Source of the DNA: Lethocerus indicus
Lineage: Eukaryota; Arthropoda; Insecta; Hemiptera; Belostomatidae
Direction of reading: 5' to 3'
DNA: 64,000 nt
Assembly: GCA_019843655.1 (NCBI GenBank)
Contig: JACDQD010000004.1
Location: 1,364,001-1,428,000 of the forward strand
A model generated the notes under the pieces. It saw only the letters and a program-made list of their open reading frames with translations. It ran no database searches and had not been told where the DNA came from. Positions 12,581-25,291 of the stretch are shown piece by piece; position 1 is the first letter of the stretch; every line of letters starts with the position of its first letter. Position numbers and translations under genes: made by a program.

Positions 12581-15022
12581 CAATATCTTAAGTACAACTT
12601 TGTGAGGGCCCAGAGCGCAGGCTAAGTTTACAGGTGGAGTTTACGATTCCGAGCCGATTTCAAATCGAACAGCCAGGAGCGACAGCGATGGCGATGGTAG
12701 GTGAAAAAATACAACGCATCCGTTTTATGTGTAGAAGTTAAGCTGTATTTATTGGGGGCAAAAAAAAAAATAGAAAAAGGTTCATTATCGGAAAGGAAAA
12801 AGTTGACGGGCTCCGGGTGAAAAGTAGACGTTCTATTTGGTGGGCGGATCGTGTCTGAGGGCGGGTAGCGAAGGGCCCCGGGAATTAGTTTCTTTACTGG
12901 AAAGGTTGAACCAACGCGGCCCGCATCCCCGGAACCTGTCTCGCCCTTATTCCTTTAACAATACATCATTTTTTTTTTTTTACCTCCGTCTCACTTCTTA
13001 TCGTACAAATATTATTCCTACTCCGCCATCGCGACGCATTTTTGTTCTATTGCTTTTAACGCAAAATATTTCAGAGGTGCTAAAAACTGTATACACTCAG
13101 AAGCGATGTTTTACGGGGAGATTTACATTACATTTAACGCAGGAGAAATTATCTCCAATTGAAAATATTATACGCAATTATTGTCCTCCTATTCCTTGTG
13201 ACTCGAAACGGTGCAATCCATTTATCTAATGCAGTGATCCCGAACGAAGCAAATAAATTAGGGGGGGGGGGCCCGTCGGAATAAGACGGGCAAAGTTATT
13301 CATGTTCATTAGTGACGGGGGTCTGTCAGTTAAATTAATGCTCCCACCGTCTTAATTTCGACTCGAGGAAGGCCCATCAGAGCCGCCACTCAGAATGTAA
13401 ATGAAATTTTAATTGCGGAATTATTTCCCCCCTCCCCCCGAGGAACAACTAATATTATTTCAGTCTTTAATCATTTCGCAAATTGGTCTTAATCCTCGAC
13501 GGCCAAAGGAAACGCGATAATTCCCGTTTTGGGGCATTCAGAGTGAAGCCTATAATCGCGCTATGAATCCGAGCCGCTTGTAAGGAATCCGTAATTGAAT
13601 TTTCCTCTGATATTTAATGAAACGTTCTAAGAAGTGGGCCTCTAATACGGGCGTGTGGCAAAATTGTAGACTAGTTATTTTTCTTAATAAAATAAAAAAA
13701 CGCGTGTTATCTGTAATCAAATCTTGATGAATAAAGTCCAGGACAGAAATAATAACATTGCGGATCATCCGACAGCTTGCATGAATAGAATAACTAGAAT
13801 AGATTTAAACCTTTGAAATTTATTCACAATATACGCGCTTTTAAAATAGGAAGATTGCGCGGATTTATTACAGATCCGAGTGCAGATCGTGGAGTTTCGT
13901 TGAACTGTCGACACCCCCCTACAGGGGATATGTATGGACAATATATACATTTATATATATATAACAAATGAACAGTTATTCTCCAAATAATCTATTTAAA
14001 AATCTACACAATACCAAGGTAGAAGAACAACTGACTGATAACATTAAATGAATGTTTATAATGTTAAAAATTGCCAACTAATAAACGGGATAATTGAAAC
14101 GCTATACTGGACGGACATATCGGATAAAATTGACATAGAAATTATTAATTAAAATATAATATACTACCTACTAATTAGGTTACATAATACAGCCCTATAA
14201 TATAAACCAATATTATGGATGACAATATTGTCTTTATAAAATAAACTATCGAACAAATTTTGTGAACTACTTTAAAACACTTTTCTAATCGCCTATATTT
14301 TTATATTAAGCCGTGGAGAAAGAGAGAGAGAGAGAGAGCATAGAATTAACGAGCGGCCGTATTTGAAATTACATTAGGACATTGCTGACGAAGGCCACAA
14401 GCCCTATTTAGTATCCTAATTCGATCATCCAATTTCTGTTTAATTGGCGCCAATTAGTATATTCAACACTCCTTCCCCGGTAGGTCGTATTGTGTGTTGT
14501 TCGTGCGGGTTTGCAATTTGTGACCGGGTACGGGATTATTGAAATCAAAAGAGCCGGCAGGCCGGGAATAATAAAACAAAAACGGGGGGTTGGTGGGTGG
14601 TGTAATGGGGGGGGGGGGTGGCTACTGTCTGAGTGATGAGATAGAAGAGGGGAGGGTCTGTGTACTCTCTGTGACTGTTTTACCTCCAGCTATTGACTAA
14701 TGGACTGGAGACGGTCTGAGGCGGGGCCCTCTCCCTCCGGGGAGCCGGCTTGGGCGCCCCCCCCGCCCCGCTCCCCGGTTTCATTTTCCCGGTCACACGC
14801 CATTACCACTCACTCATCGTTTATCTATGTATTATAATAAAGCCGCCTTTCTTTCGTTCGGGAATTTCGTCGTGTCGAACACAAATAAAAACTAATTGAC
14901 GGATTGAATTTACAACTTCCAACTTCAATTCCGGGTTCCCCCTGCAATTGTGATAGAACCCAGAATTACAGATTGCGCCAGAGACTATTATTATTTGATA
15001 AGAAATGAAATACAAAAATGAT
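12581..15022. other. Noncoding, nothing recognised beyond an AG tract
   Basis: AT-rich with a G/C-rich patch at 14580-14780. The 130-codon ORF at 12837-13229 contains a poly-Phe stretch from a poly-T run and no domain. Confidence 0.5.
14319..14338 (+). repeat. (AG)n microsatellite
   Basis: About 10 AG units. Confidence 0.9.
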
Positions 15023-15137
15023 TGTAGGTCCGTGATGTTTCTGTCTCCTCTCGCTCGTTTGGTCTTTTGCCAGACCGGTTTCGGCTGTTCGCCATCTTCA
15101 GCGTGAAGATTCCAACCCCTCGCAGACCACAAAACAG
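15023..15137. repeat. R1 repeat, shrunken hairpin copy
   Basis: One arm covers 15023-15100 (TTTCTGTCTCCTCTCGCTCG, GGTCTTTTGCCAGACCGG, CGCCATCTTCAG). It is fused almost directly to the opposite-strand end GATTCCAACCCCTCGCAGACCACAAAACAG at 15107-15137. Confidence 0.75.
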
Positions 15138-15596
15138 TGATATCAAACAAAAAATTATTGTTAAATTTATACTTTCGTACGGTTTGTAGGTCGTACGCTT
15201 TAATGGCTTATTTCTATTCTCACTGTTGCTGAGAAATATGTGCTCATTGCCAATATTTCAAATATGTTACGATAAGTGAGAGATTAGTGATGAAGACTAA
15301 ATTTTGGAGAAATCGATGATTTTTTTTGTGTTGAGTTACACACTCTCATTTATATTCACGTCTTTTTTGGGACGGCGGCATTATAATTGAAATTTCCTTC
15401 AATCAGAATTTGTAACTGTTTAAACGACGAGAGCAACTCGTACACCTTTAAACTTTGAATTCTTTCGAAGAGTAATTATTTAAAATGGATGAGCAGTTCC
15501 GCATTACATTATCAAATTTGAAATATCGTGTAATGTACTAATAGGGGATTTGCGATATCAGTTTTGAAGCCGACCAGACGGAAGACTGCGGGAACG

Positions 15597-15630
15597 ATGG
15601 TATTCCGAATCCACGCAGACCATTCAACAG
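15597..15630 (-). repeat. Degenerate R1 end fragment
   Basis: ATGGTATTCCGAATCCACG followed by CAGACCATTCAACAG resembles the R1 terminal block GGTATTCCGACCCCTCGCAG plus ACCACAAAACAG. It is short and diverged. Confidence 0.45.
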
Positions 15631-15976
15631 AAATAATTATAATTATATTAGTGAAAATTTCCCGGACAAATAACTTGGTGACTCCGACGTCGGTTCGGGA
15701 ACAATCCAAGCCGCAACGCGTCCCGGGGTTTAAATAATTGATATAGTTTTTAGGGCCACCTGCGTTGGACGGAAAAAGTGCGTGCACTGAGCAAAAAAAA
15801 TAGGCGGACCGAATCCGACGTGACTCCAAGAGACGGGCCGAAGACCGCCGAACCACCGCTGAAAGGTAGTAATCCGTCGGACGAGGGGTCGGGGTTTGGG
15901 GTGGGTCGTAAAAGGGGGAGAAGTGGCCAGTAGTCCTTGGGGCTGGTTAAAAATTCAGATTGCTTAGTTGGAGTTG

Positions 15977-15999
15977 TGAGAGAGAGGGAGAGAGAGAGG

Positions 16000-16032
<33 letters not shown>

Positions 16033-16058
16033 GGAGGGAGAGAGAGAGAGAGAGAGAC
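15977..16058 (+). repeat. (GA)n microsatellite
   Basis: About 80 bp of GA with GGGA interruptions; the longest GA tract in the window. Confidence 0.95.
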
Positions 16059-19000
16059 ACCGGGATCCAATGAAAAAATCATCATAGCCCAGAGCGCTGC
16101 TAGCCCCTGTTCGGACTGCCAAACTCGGAAGGGAAGCGACGCGGGTTTTAGACCCTTCCCCCTTCGCCCTTCAGAGAACGTCCTTTAATTCACATTCGAG
16201 CCCTTTCTCCGTTATTTCAGGCTCGGCCAGGACCTATTCTCGGCGAACCTAGTCTCGCATCCGATGGAATATATTCCATTACACCGTTTCAACGCTGCCT
16301 TCGGCCGGCCGCCTATTTACCTCCGGGCTGTGTGTGTGGATTAATACAGTTGAATCGTTTGAAGTGTTGAAACTGCAGAGTTCTGCAGAGGATTCCGTAA
16401 TTAACGAAATAAAATCGTTCGGTTCCTATTCCTCGTTTCATTAGCATCATATGAATATATCGTCGTGCACAAATCAGTGTGAATTTTCTTTTAACATAAA
16501 AAAAAAACTTTCGCCCATATTTTACCCGATACTACCCCTAGAACGTCTCATAATATATTTGCTATATTTGCGAGTGTTTCAATCCCGAAACTTATTCGAC
16601 AGTGGGACGACTTTTCTATTAATGGTTGGAAAATAGAAGTAGTTCGGATACGGTGAATGGACTTGAATTAGATTATTGGGGATGAATTTAGTGAATCGCA
16701 CACTGTAAAATTTAAAATTTGGTTTGGAGAATGCAAGGGAATTATATTCGTCGAGTTATTTGAGCGGTATCATTATACGAGCTCAATTGATATAATCAAT
16801 TCAAATTTATCGCTGGAAAATTTCAAATTAAAATGATCCTAGTTCCTCGTCAAGCGAAGTTCCTCTGGGCCGAGCTGGGAAGGAGTCCTGGAGACTGGAT
16901 AGGGGAAACGGGAGCGCGTTCCGCTAACGGACGGCCGGCTAATAATGGGGAAAGGGCCGCAAAAGGAAGGAGGCAGGGGGAAAAAGCCCTTTGAGAGCGG
17001 TAGAAATAATTGGTGGGCACGATTAAAGAGGGAATAGAGCTAGCTTGGGGCCGGCCCCAATCGCTGAGGAAAGCAACAGGCTATTAACTGGGGATAAACC
17101 GGTCGACTTTTAATTGAGGTCCCTAGTTGTCCTGCCCTTCTTTGTGCCGGCTCCTTTTGATTTAAAAAGGGTTATTTATTCTACAACAGTCTCGGGTCAA
17201 CTGACATAATTGATTTAAATGCACTTTCTAATGTGGTTTCAAATAAACCACAGTTATCTACTAACAGAACTACTATCTTCAGTATAATGTATCGTACATT
17301 TGGTTTTTTTTAAACTTCTGAACAAAACCTGAGAGAATCATCAGCGATGTCAGAATTTGCTAGGAAAGTGTACGGAATTTGTTTAATTGTATTCAATTCG
17401 GATTTCATTAAAAATATATAAATAAAATAACAGTAATCCGTCGCCCTTATATCAAATTTACCGAACCGTGTATTGGGGTTAGAGGAAGAATATTTTATGG
17501 GGGTTTATTTAAAGACAAAATGAAAAATGTAACGAAAGAATACAATGCTTTACAGTGGGTTGAGAGAGTGGGCGGAGGAGTTTGAGCGCCAAGTGGTTTG
17601 GGAGTCGGCCCCCCAACAACAGCAGACATCAATCAGCGGGAATGATCCCGGCCGACAAGCGGGATGATTTATTCCAGTTATCGCCCGTAATTTAGAACAA
17701 GCTATTAATTTACAAATTATTCGCCCGCCGCGCCGCAGATTAATTCTTCGCCGGTGCGCGGTTTAAAAAATGCGAGCCCCAGACCTGTGGATTAATCAAA
17801 GACGTGGACGGATAAAAGAACAATTTCACGAAAACGTATTAGGGATGGTTCAGGGGGCCATTAAGCATGATGGTTCTGAGCACTTTCATGGGATTCGAGA
17901 GCTATGTGTTGCCTGTCACGGCGGAACCCCATTATAACTACTCTACAGTGTCCGAGTCAAAATACCACTGCGTTGTATGAAAGTTATATTACCGTAAATT
18001 ACCGTCTGAATATAGGCGAAAGCTCGAGCTTAAACTTAAATTCAAACGGGTGTTTTCAGAGTCGCACAACGGTCGATTATTTTTTATTGTCCCGGATTTA
18101 CAGGATAACGAGCGGACCGAGGATCCGCTGCTACTCGTTCCTACAATCGGCAGTCTGGGTTTCAAATTGCAATAATAAAGGAGAAGGGAAAATCGTGGAA
18201 AATAGAAAACGGGCTTAATATGCAAAGCTGTAAGGGAGAGACCAACACTTCGTACAGATTTGCATTCAAATCTGGAGCTGAAAGGGGGACGTTCATTGTG
18301 TTACAATTGCAGTAGTATTCTGCCTCTTTTCTGAATTTATTTTCTCATTGTTTCGTGAAAAAATATCATTTTAAATCACGTCTAGCTTTGTCCGATTCCA
18401 CATTGAATTTGGTGCTGTTGTAAAGGGTGAATATTCATATTTTTGTATTATACATGAAATAAAATAAATACTGGAAATGACGTATACATTACAAATACAC
18501 AGTGGATGTATGATTATTTAATGAGTATGCAATTGTACTCGTGTACTAGTATGTTCCAAATTTCTGGTCCAGAATGTAAAAAATAATTTTTGGAGGGAGC
18601 TTGAAGTACAAGAGATTTAAATATCTATCGGCGTAAACAAAAATTATATCACTTAAATGCTTGCTACAATTGTAACCTGACTGGAAATAGCAATTGCAGA
18701 AATATACGTAATTAACATTGCTATCGGCCTATTCCAATACAATGAATTATGCAAGAGTATTAATATTGGCCCTTTAATTAATGGGACCTTTTTTTCATTC
18801 GATTCTACAGAAGGGCCAAGAAATTGGTGCCAATTAACATAGAAATCATTATGTTTTCTTTTAATGATTTATGACACAGATCAGTTCCTTTACTTTCCCT
18901 CTTGCTTCAACTGTAATTATCATCTGGAGAGCTGTCAGAAATCCAGGTTTTGTACTATTCCCGGAGGAGAAGCGTCATTTTCCAATTTAAAGTATTCAAT

Positions 19001-19565
19001 AATGTATCATTCCCACAGAGCGGACAGGTAGAGAAAAGTCCAAAGCCGACTCGGCATTAGCTAATAAGCTTTATTAAAATATTTAAAGTCCCACTTTACT
19101 TTCGAAACTTATAGAGCAGCTGTGCAATAGTTTTTAATGCGTCAACTTTTAAGTATCCAATAACTTTTAAGCGAAGTGAAATTAAATTTGCGAGCTATTG
19201 TATTATATGAGTCATAAAAGACACGGCCTTTCCCATAGGAAAAGAGTTAATTGACACCACCCCCATCCAATTTATAGTTGATGCAGGTTTAATTAAATTT
19301 TATTTTTACAGCTCCACTTTTTAAGTATCCATAGACCTTACATAGCATCTTTGGCTATTAATAAAATTTCCTGAGGTTTTACTGAGGTTATTCCCAATGA
19401 TTCGAGTGGGATTTCATAATATGAGTATTTGTATTGCACAATTCCTAATTCAAGGACTCGGTAAATTTCTTTTATGCCTGGTTTTATGCAACAGATTAAT
19501 TAATCGGGACCATAATCAATGAAATAAGTAAAGGAGATCAACCTTTAGTAGGCCTGTATTTGAAA

Positions 19566-19582
19566 CAAGGTAATTTACCTTG
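19566..19582. repeat. Short palindrome
   Basis: CAAGGTAATTTACCTTG has 8-bp perfect arms around one central base. It lies in an AT-rich, repeat-poor stretch. No function is assigned. Confidence 0.5.
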
Positions 19583-20544
19583 TGAAGAAGGAAAGAATGT
19601 TTAAATGCCCTCATTATAAGCGAATACTTTAAATGGATCGTCATTTCTTATCTCGTCCGTTTTCGAGGTTCTGTCGTACTTAATCAATAATTATTTCGAC
19701 ATTTCATGCTCGACATATTATAAATTTCATATTATATTTCGAAACAGAAGGGATAACTTGCGTCTGGGTTTAATAAAAATTCAGCCCACGAAATGTCAAG
19801 ACTAAGCTGCTTGTTTTCAACAGTGACTTTGAAGAAACATCGACAATTAAGTGGTTTCTTGCCTACCTAATTAGGGTTTTTCGACTCCAGACTTTGCAAT
19901 TGTCTTTTCTTCTCTATTCCATTTATAAAAGTGAGGAACGTGAATATGAGTAGGAAGATTACACAAGGTAATAGCTTATAGTTTTAATTATAGACAACTC
20001 TAACACTACGCGAAATCCAAAGTGTTGTACCAAATAGCGACAGTCTTCGGGGTTAATTGTCGGCAAGACAACTTTTCTGTTTAAAAGTTCAAAGTACAGC
20101 TTTTCTGGCTGACTTTGTTCTGAATTCAGTTTTCCGCTCGGTTTTGGTTTCCGGCCGGCTTTCTGCCGACCGACTGGAAGCGTAAACCGCGTTAACCCAA
20201 GTTTGAATGGGGTCGAGAGAGGGAGGTTCGGTGCTAGGGGGGCGAGCGTCTAATTAGAGTTGGATTATAGTTGAGGGGTGGATTCTTGATGGGTTATTCG
20301 TCTCAATCCTACCGCCTGACGTTTTCAAACTGAGCACGATATTTAACTACACCTGCGCTTCCAGATATGATAAACCTCGAACCTAATGACATCTGATGGT
20401 AAAACATAAAGTTCTCAGGAGAAGGTATATTTCTATAATAGCCTGTGCAATACGAACTATAAAACTGACATTTCGAGCGAATATTTCATCAGAATTTTTA
20501 TTAAATTAGGTAAATTACGATTTCTATTTCAATACCTCCAAATA

Positions 20545-21036
20545 TTACCTTTTTAAAGCCCTTCTTATTTTGTACAATCAACATAAATGATATTTTTTCC
20601 CATGTATTTCGTGGTAAAAGGAACCACCCAAAGATGGCACTTTTCACGCAAAATGTATGAATGTAGGGGGCATAATGGATGGGTAAAAGAGGAAAGGGAC
20701 GAGTGGATTAGGATGAGGAGAAAGGCGGTAGGCGGTTCAGAAACCGGGACTTCATCAACTGTCGGTATGTTGAGGTCATGGTGGATTGTGTGGTTAGAAA
20801 CATACTCGGAGGAGCATTAAGGATGGTGCGAAGGACTTTTGACTGAAATCTGCGAGCGATGTTGGATGTCTTGTGGTGGAACCCATAGCTCTATACCGTA
20901 TGTTTATGTCGGTTAATTATCGCTTTGTATATTCTCAGTTTGTTACTTAAGGTCAATTTTGATGTCCATTTTAGTAATGGCCTGAAGAGTCCAAATTTTC
21001 TGTCGAAGTCGATTGTTTTGAGTCGGGTATGGGGTC
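20545..21036 (-). mobile_element. Jockey-like non-LTR retrotransposon, 5'-truncated copy
   Basis: Read on the minus strand this shows the same 3' region as the copy at 22500-23215: the CCCCATACCCGACTC block, the LKSKLTLSN-type stretch, and the 3' end GTTGATTGTACAAAATAA followed by A-rich sequence. Part of the coding region around IELWG and IQRFQSK is damaged. Severe 5' truncation is usual for this class. Confidence 0.75.
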
Positions 21037-21078
21037 CAAATATTAGCTAATGGAAATTTAATCCATAAAATATTCAAC

Positions 21079-21112
21079 TATTAATTTAACATACCTGTTT
21101 TGTGGTCTGCCT
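21079..21112 (+). repeat. R1 left-end fragment
   Basis: ATTAATTTAACATACCTG followed by TTTTGTGGTCTGC matches the conserved R1 left terminus, then homology stops. It lies just downstream of the minus-strand jockey-like copy. Confidence 0.7.
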
Positions 21113-22499
21113 TATTCCGTTTACATTATTTTTATACATTAACTAAGCCAAATTTAATATTATATTTTTAAATAAGTCTAATAACCGCGGTTGTGATTTT
21201 CTGTTCTTCCAGGAGTCATATAAGGTACAGGATTCGGTGGCTGGAATTAGGATTTTCGGACCTTTAGCTAAAATATTTTCAGTTCAATTAACTCGTGCCC
21301 CTTTAGACTCGAAGTAGTTTCCGTTCGCATAAATACGGTACAAAAGTATTCTCGAATAACTCACTGAAGAGGAGATGAATAAATAAGTCTTGGCGTAAAC
21401 GGCCAAATTTCTTTTCCACGCCGATAACCGAACAAAGCCGGCGATTTATTACCGAATCGAACGGTTCGAGTCGAAATTCCAAATTGATATTATTGGCAGT
21501 AAACCGGGCGACGGTTTGACCTTTAAAACCGATTCGGTTTCTTGGTCGGGAGGTCGCTACAGCAGTAATTCTTATTCGAGTCAATTGGTCTCGACCAGAG
21601 CTCCAATCCTCCCTCCCCACCCCACCCCACGAACCTTTATTTGAATTGTGCAGTTTCCCCTTTCACCGCTCAACTCAAGTGGATCGGGGGAAAAACTTTA
21701 ACCGATAATCCGATACTACCCGATCGTTTCAGACAACCGCCCCTCTGAGAGTTTAGCCTCCTCCGCCTTGCACGGGATAAGTAAGCCAACACTTAGACAG
21801 TTGTTAAACAGTTTTTTATTCCCTCCCCCGCCCCCGTCTAACGTAGCGCCGGATTCTCCGACGCAATTCTTTAGTCTGCAGTTTAAAGAAACGGAGAATA
21901 GAAAATATTTTATATCGGATCAATATAATTTTCTAACAACCAAATGGAATTTGAGGAATCGGCATTCCACGACTTCCCTACTGTTGTCACGTCGATGTTA
22001 TGGTAATCGGCGCGGATATAAAAATACCGGACGAATTGAAAGATGTTCCTGAGCCCGAACGGTAATTCGCGGTGCTTCCATCGATCGATCAAATTCTTCC
22101 TCGTCATCGACGACCACTCCCTAATATTGGCCCTCGGGCTCCCGGACACAGGAAACATCATCCACAATTCAAAAGCACTTCCGGTTATTGGAGTGATGCC
22201 ATTGGGAATCGAAATTGATGGCGTAGAATGATATTAGAGGATAGAAATGAATTAATTAACAGGAGCACTAGTCTTCCTGCAGGAGTGACGCGATTTACCG
22301 GTTTAGTATCGCAATGCCCCGTTTTACACTTAATACGGGGAAGAGGTATTAAGGGGTAGTTGAGAAATTGTAATGGGGCATTTATAAAACATTTGCCAGC
22401 CTGCAGTAATTTAAATTCTTATATAGATTGCTTCATAAGTATCTGAGGACACGTTGCGGAGATTTTGGACGAAATTAATGTGCCCGTTCAGATAATATC
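21113..22499. other. Noncoding, nothing recognised
   Basis: This stretch lies between two jockey-like copies in opposite orientation. ORFs of 60-105 codons overlap on both strands without motifs. Confidence 0.5.
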
Positions 22500-23215
22500 C
22501 AGGATATAACAGAAGTTATATCCTCCACCGCCTGTTCTAACGTCTATTTTAATGACATACCAATTCCCACCCAACAGCAGATTCGCTATCTTGGGCTCCA
22601 CCCCGACAAACGACTCACCTGGAATCCTCCCCATACCCGACTCAAGAGAATCGACTCAAACAGAAAATTTGGACTTTTAAGGCCATTACTAAAACGGACA
22701 TCAAAATTGACCTTAAGTAACAGACTGACAATTTACAAACTTAAACCGACACGGGCATACGGTATAGAGCTGTGGGGTCCCACCGAGACATCCGACATCG
22801 CTCCCATCCAGAGATTTCAGTCAAAAGTCCTTCGTACCATCCTTAATGCTCCCCCGGGTATGTTTCTAACCAGACAATCCACCGTGACCTCAACATACCC
22901 CGACAGTCGACGAAGTCACAAAATCCCGGTTCCTGAATTTCCACTCCCGCCTTTCTCCTCATCCTAATCCACTCCTTCAGTCCCTTTTCTCCCTTACACA
23001 TCCATTATCCCCCCCCCGCCCCACGTCGGCTTAAACGCCGCTGGCCCAGAAATCTTCTTAGCCCTTAGACTACAATTGTTCTTGTGTGAAAAGTGCCATC
23101 TTTGTGTGGTTCCTTTTATCACGAAATACATGTGAAAAAAAGAAATCCGCGCTTATACTTATAACATAAATTATATTTTGTTGATTGTACAAAATAAAAA
23201 AAGGTTATAAAAAAA
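22500..23215 (+). mobile_element. Jockey-like non-LTR retrotransposon, 5'-truncated copy (longest)
   Basis: It encodes the C-terminal end of a jockey-type reverse-transcriptase ORF in broken frames: NDIPIPTQQQIRYLGLHPDK, LTLSNRLTIYKL, AYGIELWG, then IAPIQRFQSKVLRTILNAP. A GC-rich segment, the 3' sequence TTGATTGTACAAAATAAAAA and an A-rich tail follow. The YLGL, GIELWG and IQRFQSK motifs are characteristic of the thumb/C-terminal part of insect jockey elements. It lacks the endonuclease and the catalytic RT core. Confidence 0.85.
22707..22967 (+). pseudogene. Reverse-transcriptase C-terminal fragment (jockey-like)
   Basis: An open stretch of 86 codons carries LTLSNRLTIYKL, GIELWG and IQRFQSKVLRTILNAP in the order expected for the end of a jockey-type RT protein. 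A frameshift after NAPPG removes the normal continuation. It belongs to the retrotransposon at 22500-23215 and is not a host gene. Confidence 0.8.
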
Positions 23216-25255
23216 ATATATCCTCCATACTATTTGGACACTGGTAACGTAATCACAATTTTTTTAAAATTTCGTATTCAGGAAAATTACAGTCATCATT
23301 AATCACGGTTTCTTTTGTATGCCATCCGATGTATAGTGGCATTTTTAACATTGGCATTGGGGTGGAACCTGGCTCCGAAAATAATTGAAGCCCCAGGGAA
23401 AGTGGGAAGGGGAAGTGGAAGGGATGTAGGTGGCCTGGAAGCTGAGGGAAGCCCGATATTTCCTGTGTCGGATTATCCCGCATCGGGCAGGACTAAGACG
23501 AATTGCCAGATTAGGTATGCTGCCGCTAAACAACCCCCGGGGACTTAGCTCCCACCGCCTTAATTGTTCGATGCGAACCCCTTCTGGCAGAAAGCCCCCG
23601 GAACAAAACCACGACGAGAGTGTATAACGCGTATACTTTTTTAATACTTACCCAATTCATTCAGTTCAGTCAACTTGAGACCAATATTTTTTGTGTAAAT
23701 ATCGTGATTCAAATGAAATAATTGGTTTCCAAGTATTTTTCCGGTTTATTAAAACGGTGGAAATAATGCGGCCAAAAGACCGTTTGATTGAAATTTATGA
23801 TCGTATGACAATTAGTTTCGGCAATTAAAATTATTTCAAGTGGTAGTTCAAATAACTCCATGCCTCTCATTCAAATTTATAAATAATATCTCGATTATTA
23901 TACGGTCAGATTGATTTTACCACGCGTATACCTCTCCAGTGATGCTGGCCGGATGATTTATGGTAGATCGATACTCTCAGTGAACCTCTCTTTCCGGTTC
24001 TCTCACCCACGTGGTGAAATGTACCTCTGAACGACGAGGACATCCGAAAAAAAAGTAAAAAATATTTAGTAGCCGGGATTTAAACCAAACGAATGACACA
24101 GTATGAATGTGACGGTATGTAAATGAAATATGTCTAGTTGCAGTGCTATAGTATTGATTATATTGTACGTATGTAAGTTTGTTGGGGTTGGAAGAGGAAT
24201 ATTTGTGTTTGCAGCCTTAGGGGCTCAGGGGTGTAAAGTTTATGTTTACCTCCTTCCTTTCATAAGTTGCCTGAAGGGAGATGGGATTTCTGTCAGCCAA
24301 TTATATTCTTTTTTCTCTAAAAAAGTGTGACTCCCACCTAAAATATTACTTGTACACTGGCCCTCAATTCCTCGTATTAAAAGTGCACGGAAACCAAGTG
24401 CAGCGAACTGTCGTGCCAAGAGCATTGCGTGAGCGATAGAAAGTTCATTTTTCCTGAATTTAGCGCCACGATTTTCCCGTATATTCAATCCGGTATTGCA
24501 TATATTAAATTATGTTTAAGAAACATATTAAAAGACCCGAGAATATATTGCAACTAATACCCTGTACTAGAAAGTCCCCGACTCTGCATTATTGGAGCTC
24601 TCCTGGTGAGAGCTTCTTAACGTTGACTCGGTAAGGCGGCTGTGGGTCGATCCGCGTCTACTGTTCCTCAAGTTTCTCTTCGCAGCTCAATTTGAATTTG
24701 AAATGAATGGGCCACAATTAAGCGCAAATCCTCCGGCGGCGGCGGCGGCGGCGGCGGCGGATTTCATAACGCTGTTACGCCGTCGCGGTCGTCATCCGAT
24801 TAATTGATTGTCAGAAAATTGACCACTTTCGTCAATTAACAATTAACTGGGAATATCAATTCCGGCGCTGTACCGAAGGGCTAGTAGAAGCTCTCTTCAC
24901 TGTGGAGCTAATGCGAGAACTGCGTGAGGAAACAGAGCGTGACCTCCCTATTTGTTCGCGGACAGGGATTTAGTAGTTTCACCGGTGAACTTTAGGATTA
25001 ATTTAATACACCGGAATCATGACTGTCGGCCATATATCTCAGAACCTTTTTGCAATGGAACCCACGCCAGAAACAGTTCTTTCAAAGTTGACAGCAGTAA
25101 GTCAAAACTGTTGAAGCTGATTCCGCATTGTAATTTCCGTATTGAATATCATATCTGTCCCCGATTAAAATTTGTCCTTTTCAATACGGGGAAATAAAGA
25201 TCAACACAGCAATATTAATCTTTATACCTGTCGGTCAAATAATGATTTAATTGGA
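23216..25255. other. Noncoding, only a CGG tract recognised
   Basis: Balanced composition at 23380-23600, otherwise AT-rich. No domains, splice-flanked exons or repeats seen. Confidence 0.5.
24734..24760 (+). repeat. (CGG)n microsatellite
   Basis: Nine uninterrupted CGG units, able to form G-rich structures. Confidence 0.95.
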
Positions 25256-25291
25256 CCTGTCGGTCCGCAATTATTTAGTTGCCAACCCAAT
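25256..25291 (+). mobile_element. End fragment of the same MITE/mariner family
   Basis: TGTCGGTCCGCAATTATTTA, then GTTGCCAACCCAAT, followed by TA, matches the right end of the element at 29312-29689 (TGTCGGTGAATTCCGCAATT and so on). No left end is visible nearby. Confidence 0.6.

Larger units (their letters stand above)
15138..20544. other. Noncoding; GA tract, then a repeat-poor AT-rich block
   Basis: After the GA microsatellite at 15977, no element is recognised. The block 18700-19700 is AT-rich, with few GC patches and several TTAATTA/TAATTA words, and could contain conserved regulatory DNA, but nothing here proves it. Confidence 0.45.

Noticed and set aside
15977..16058. CRISPR-like or satellite array
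   Set aside because: Simple GA microsatellite with no spacer structure; the organism is eukaryotic.
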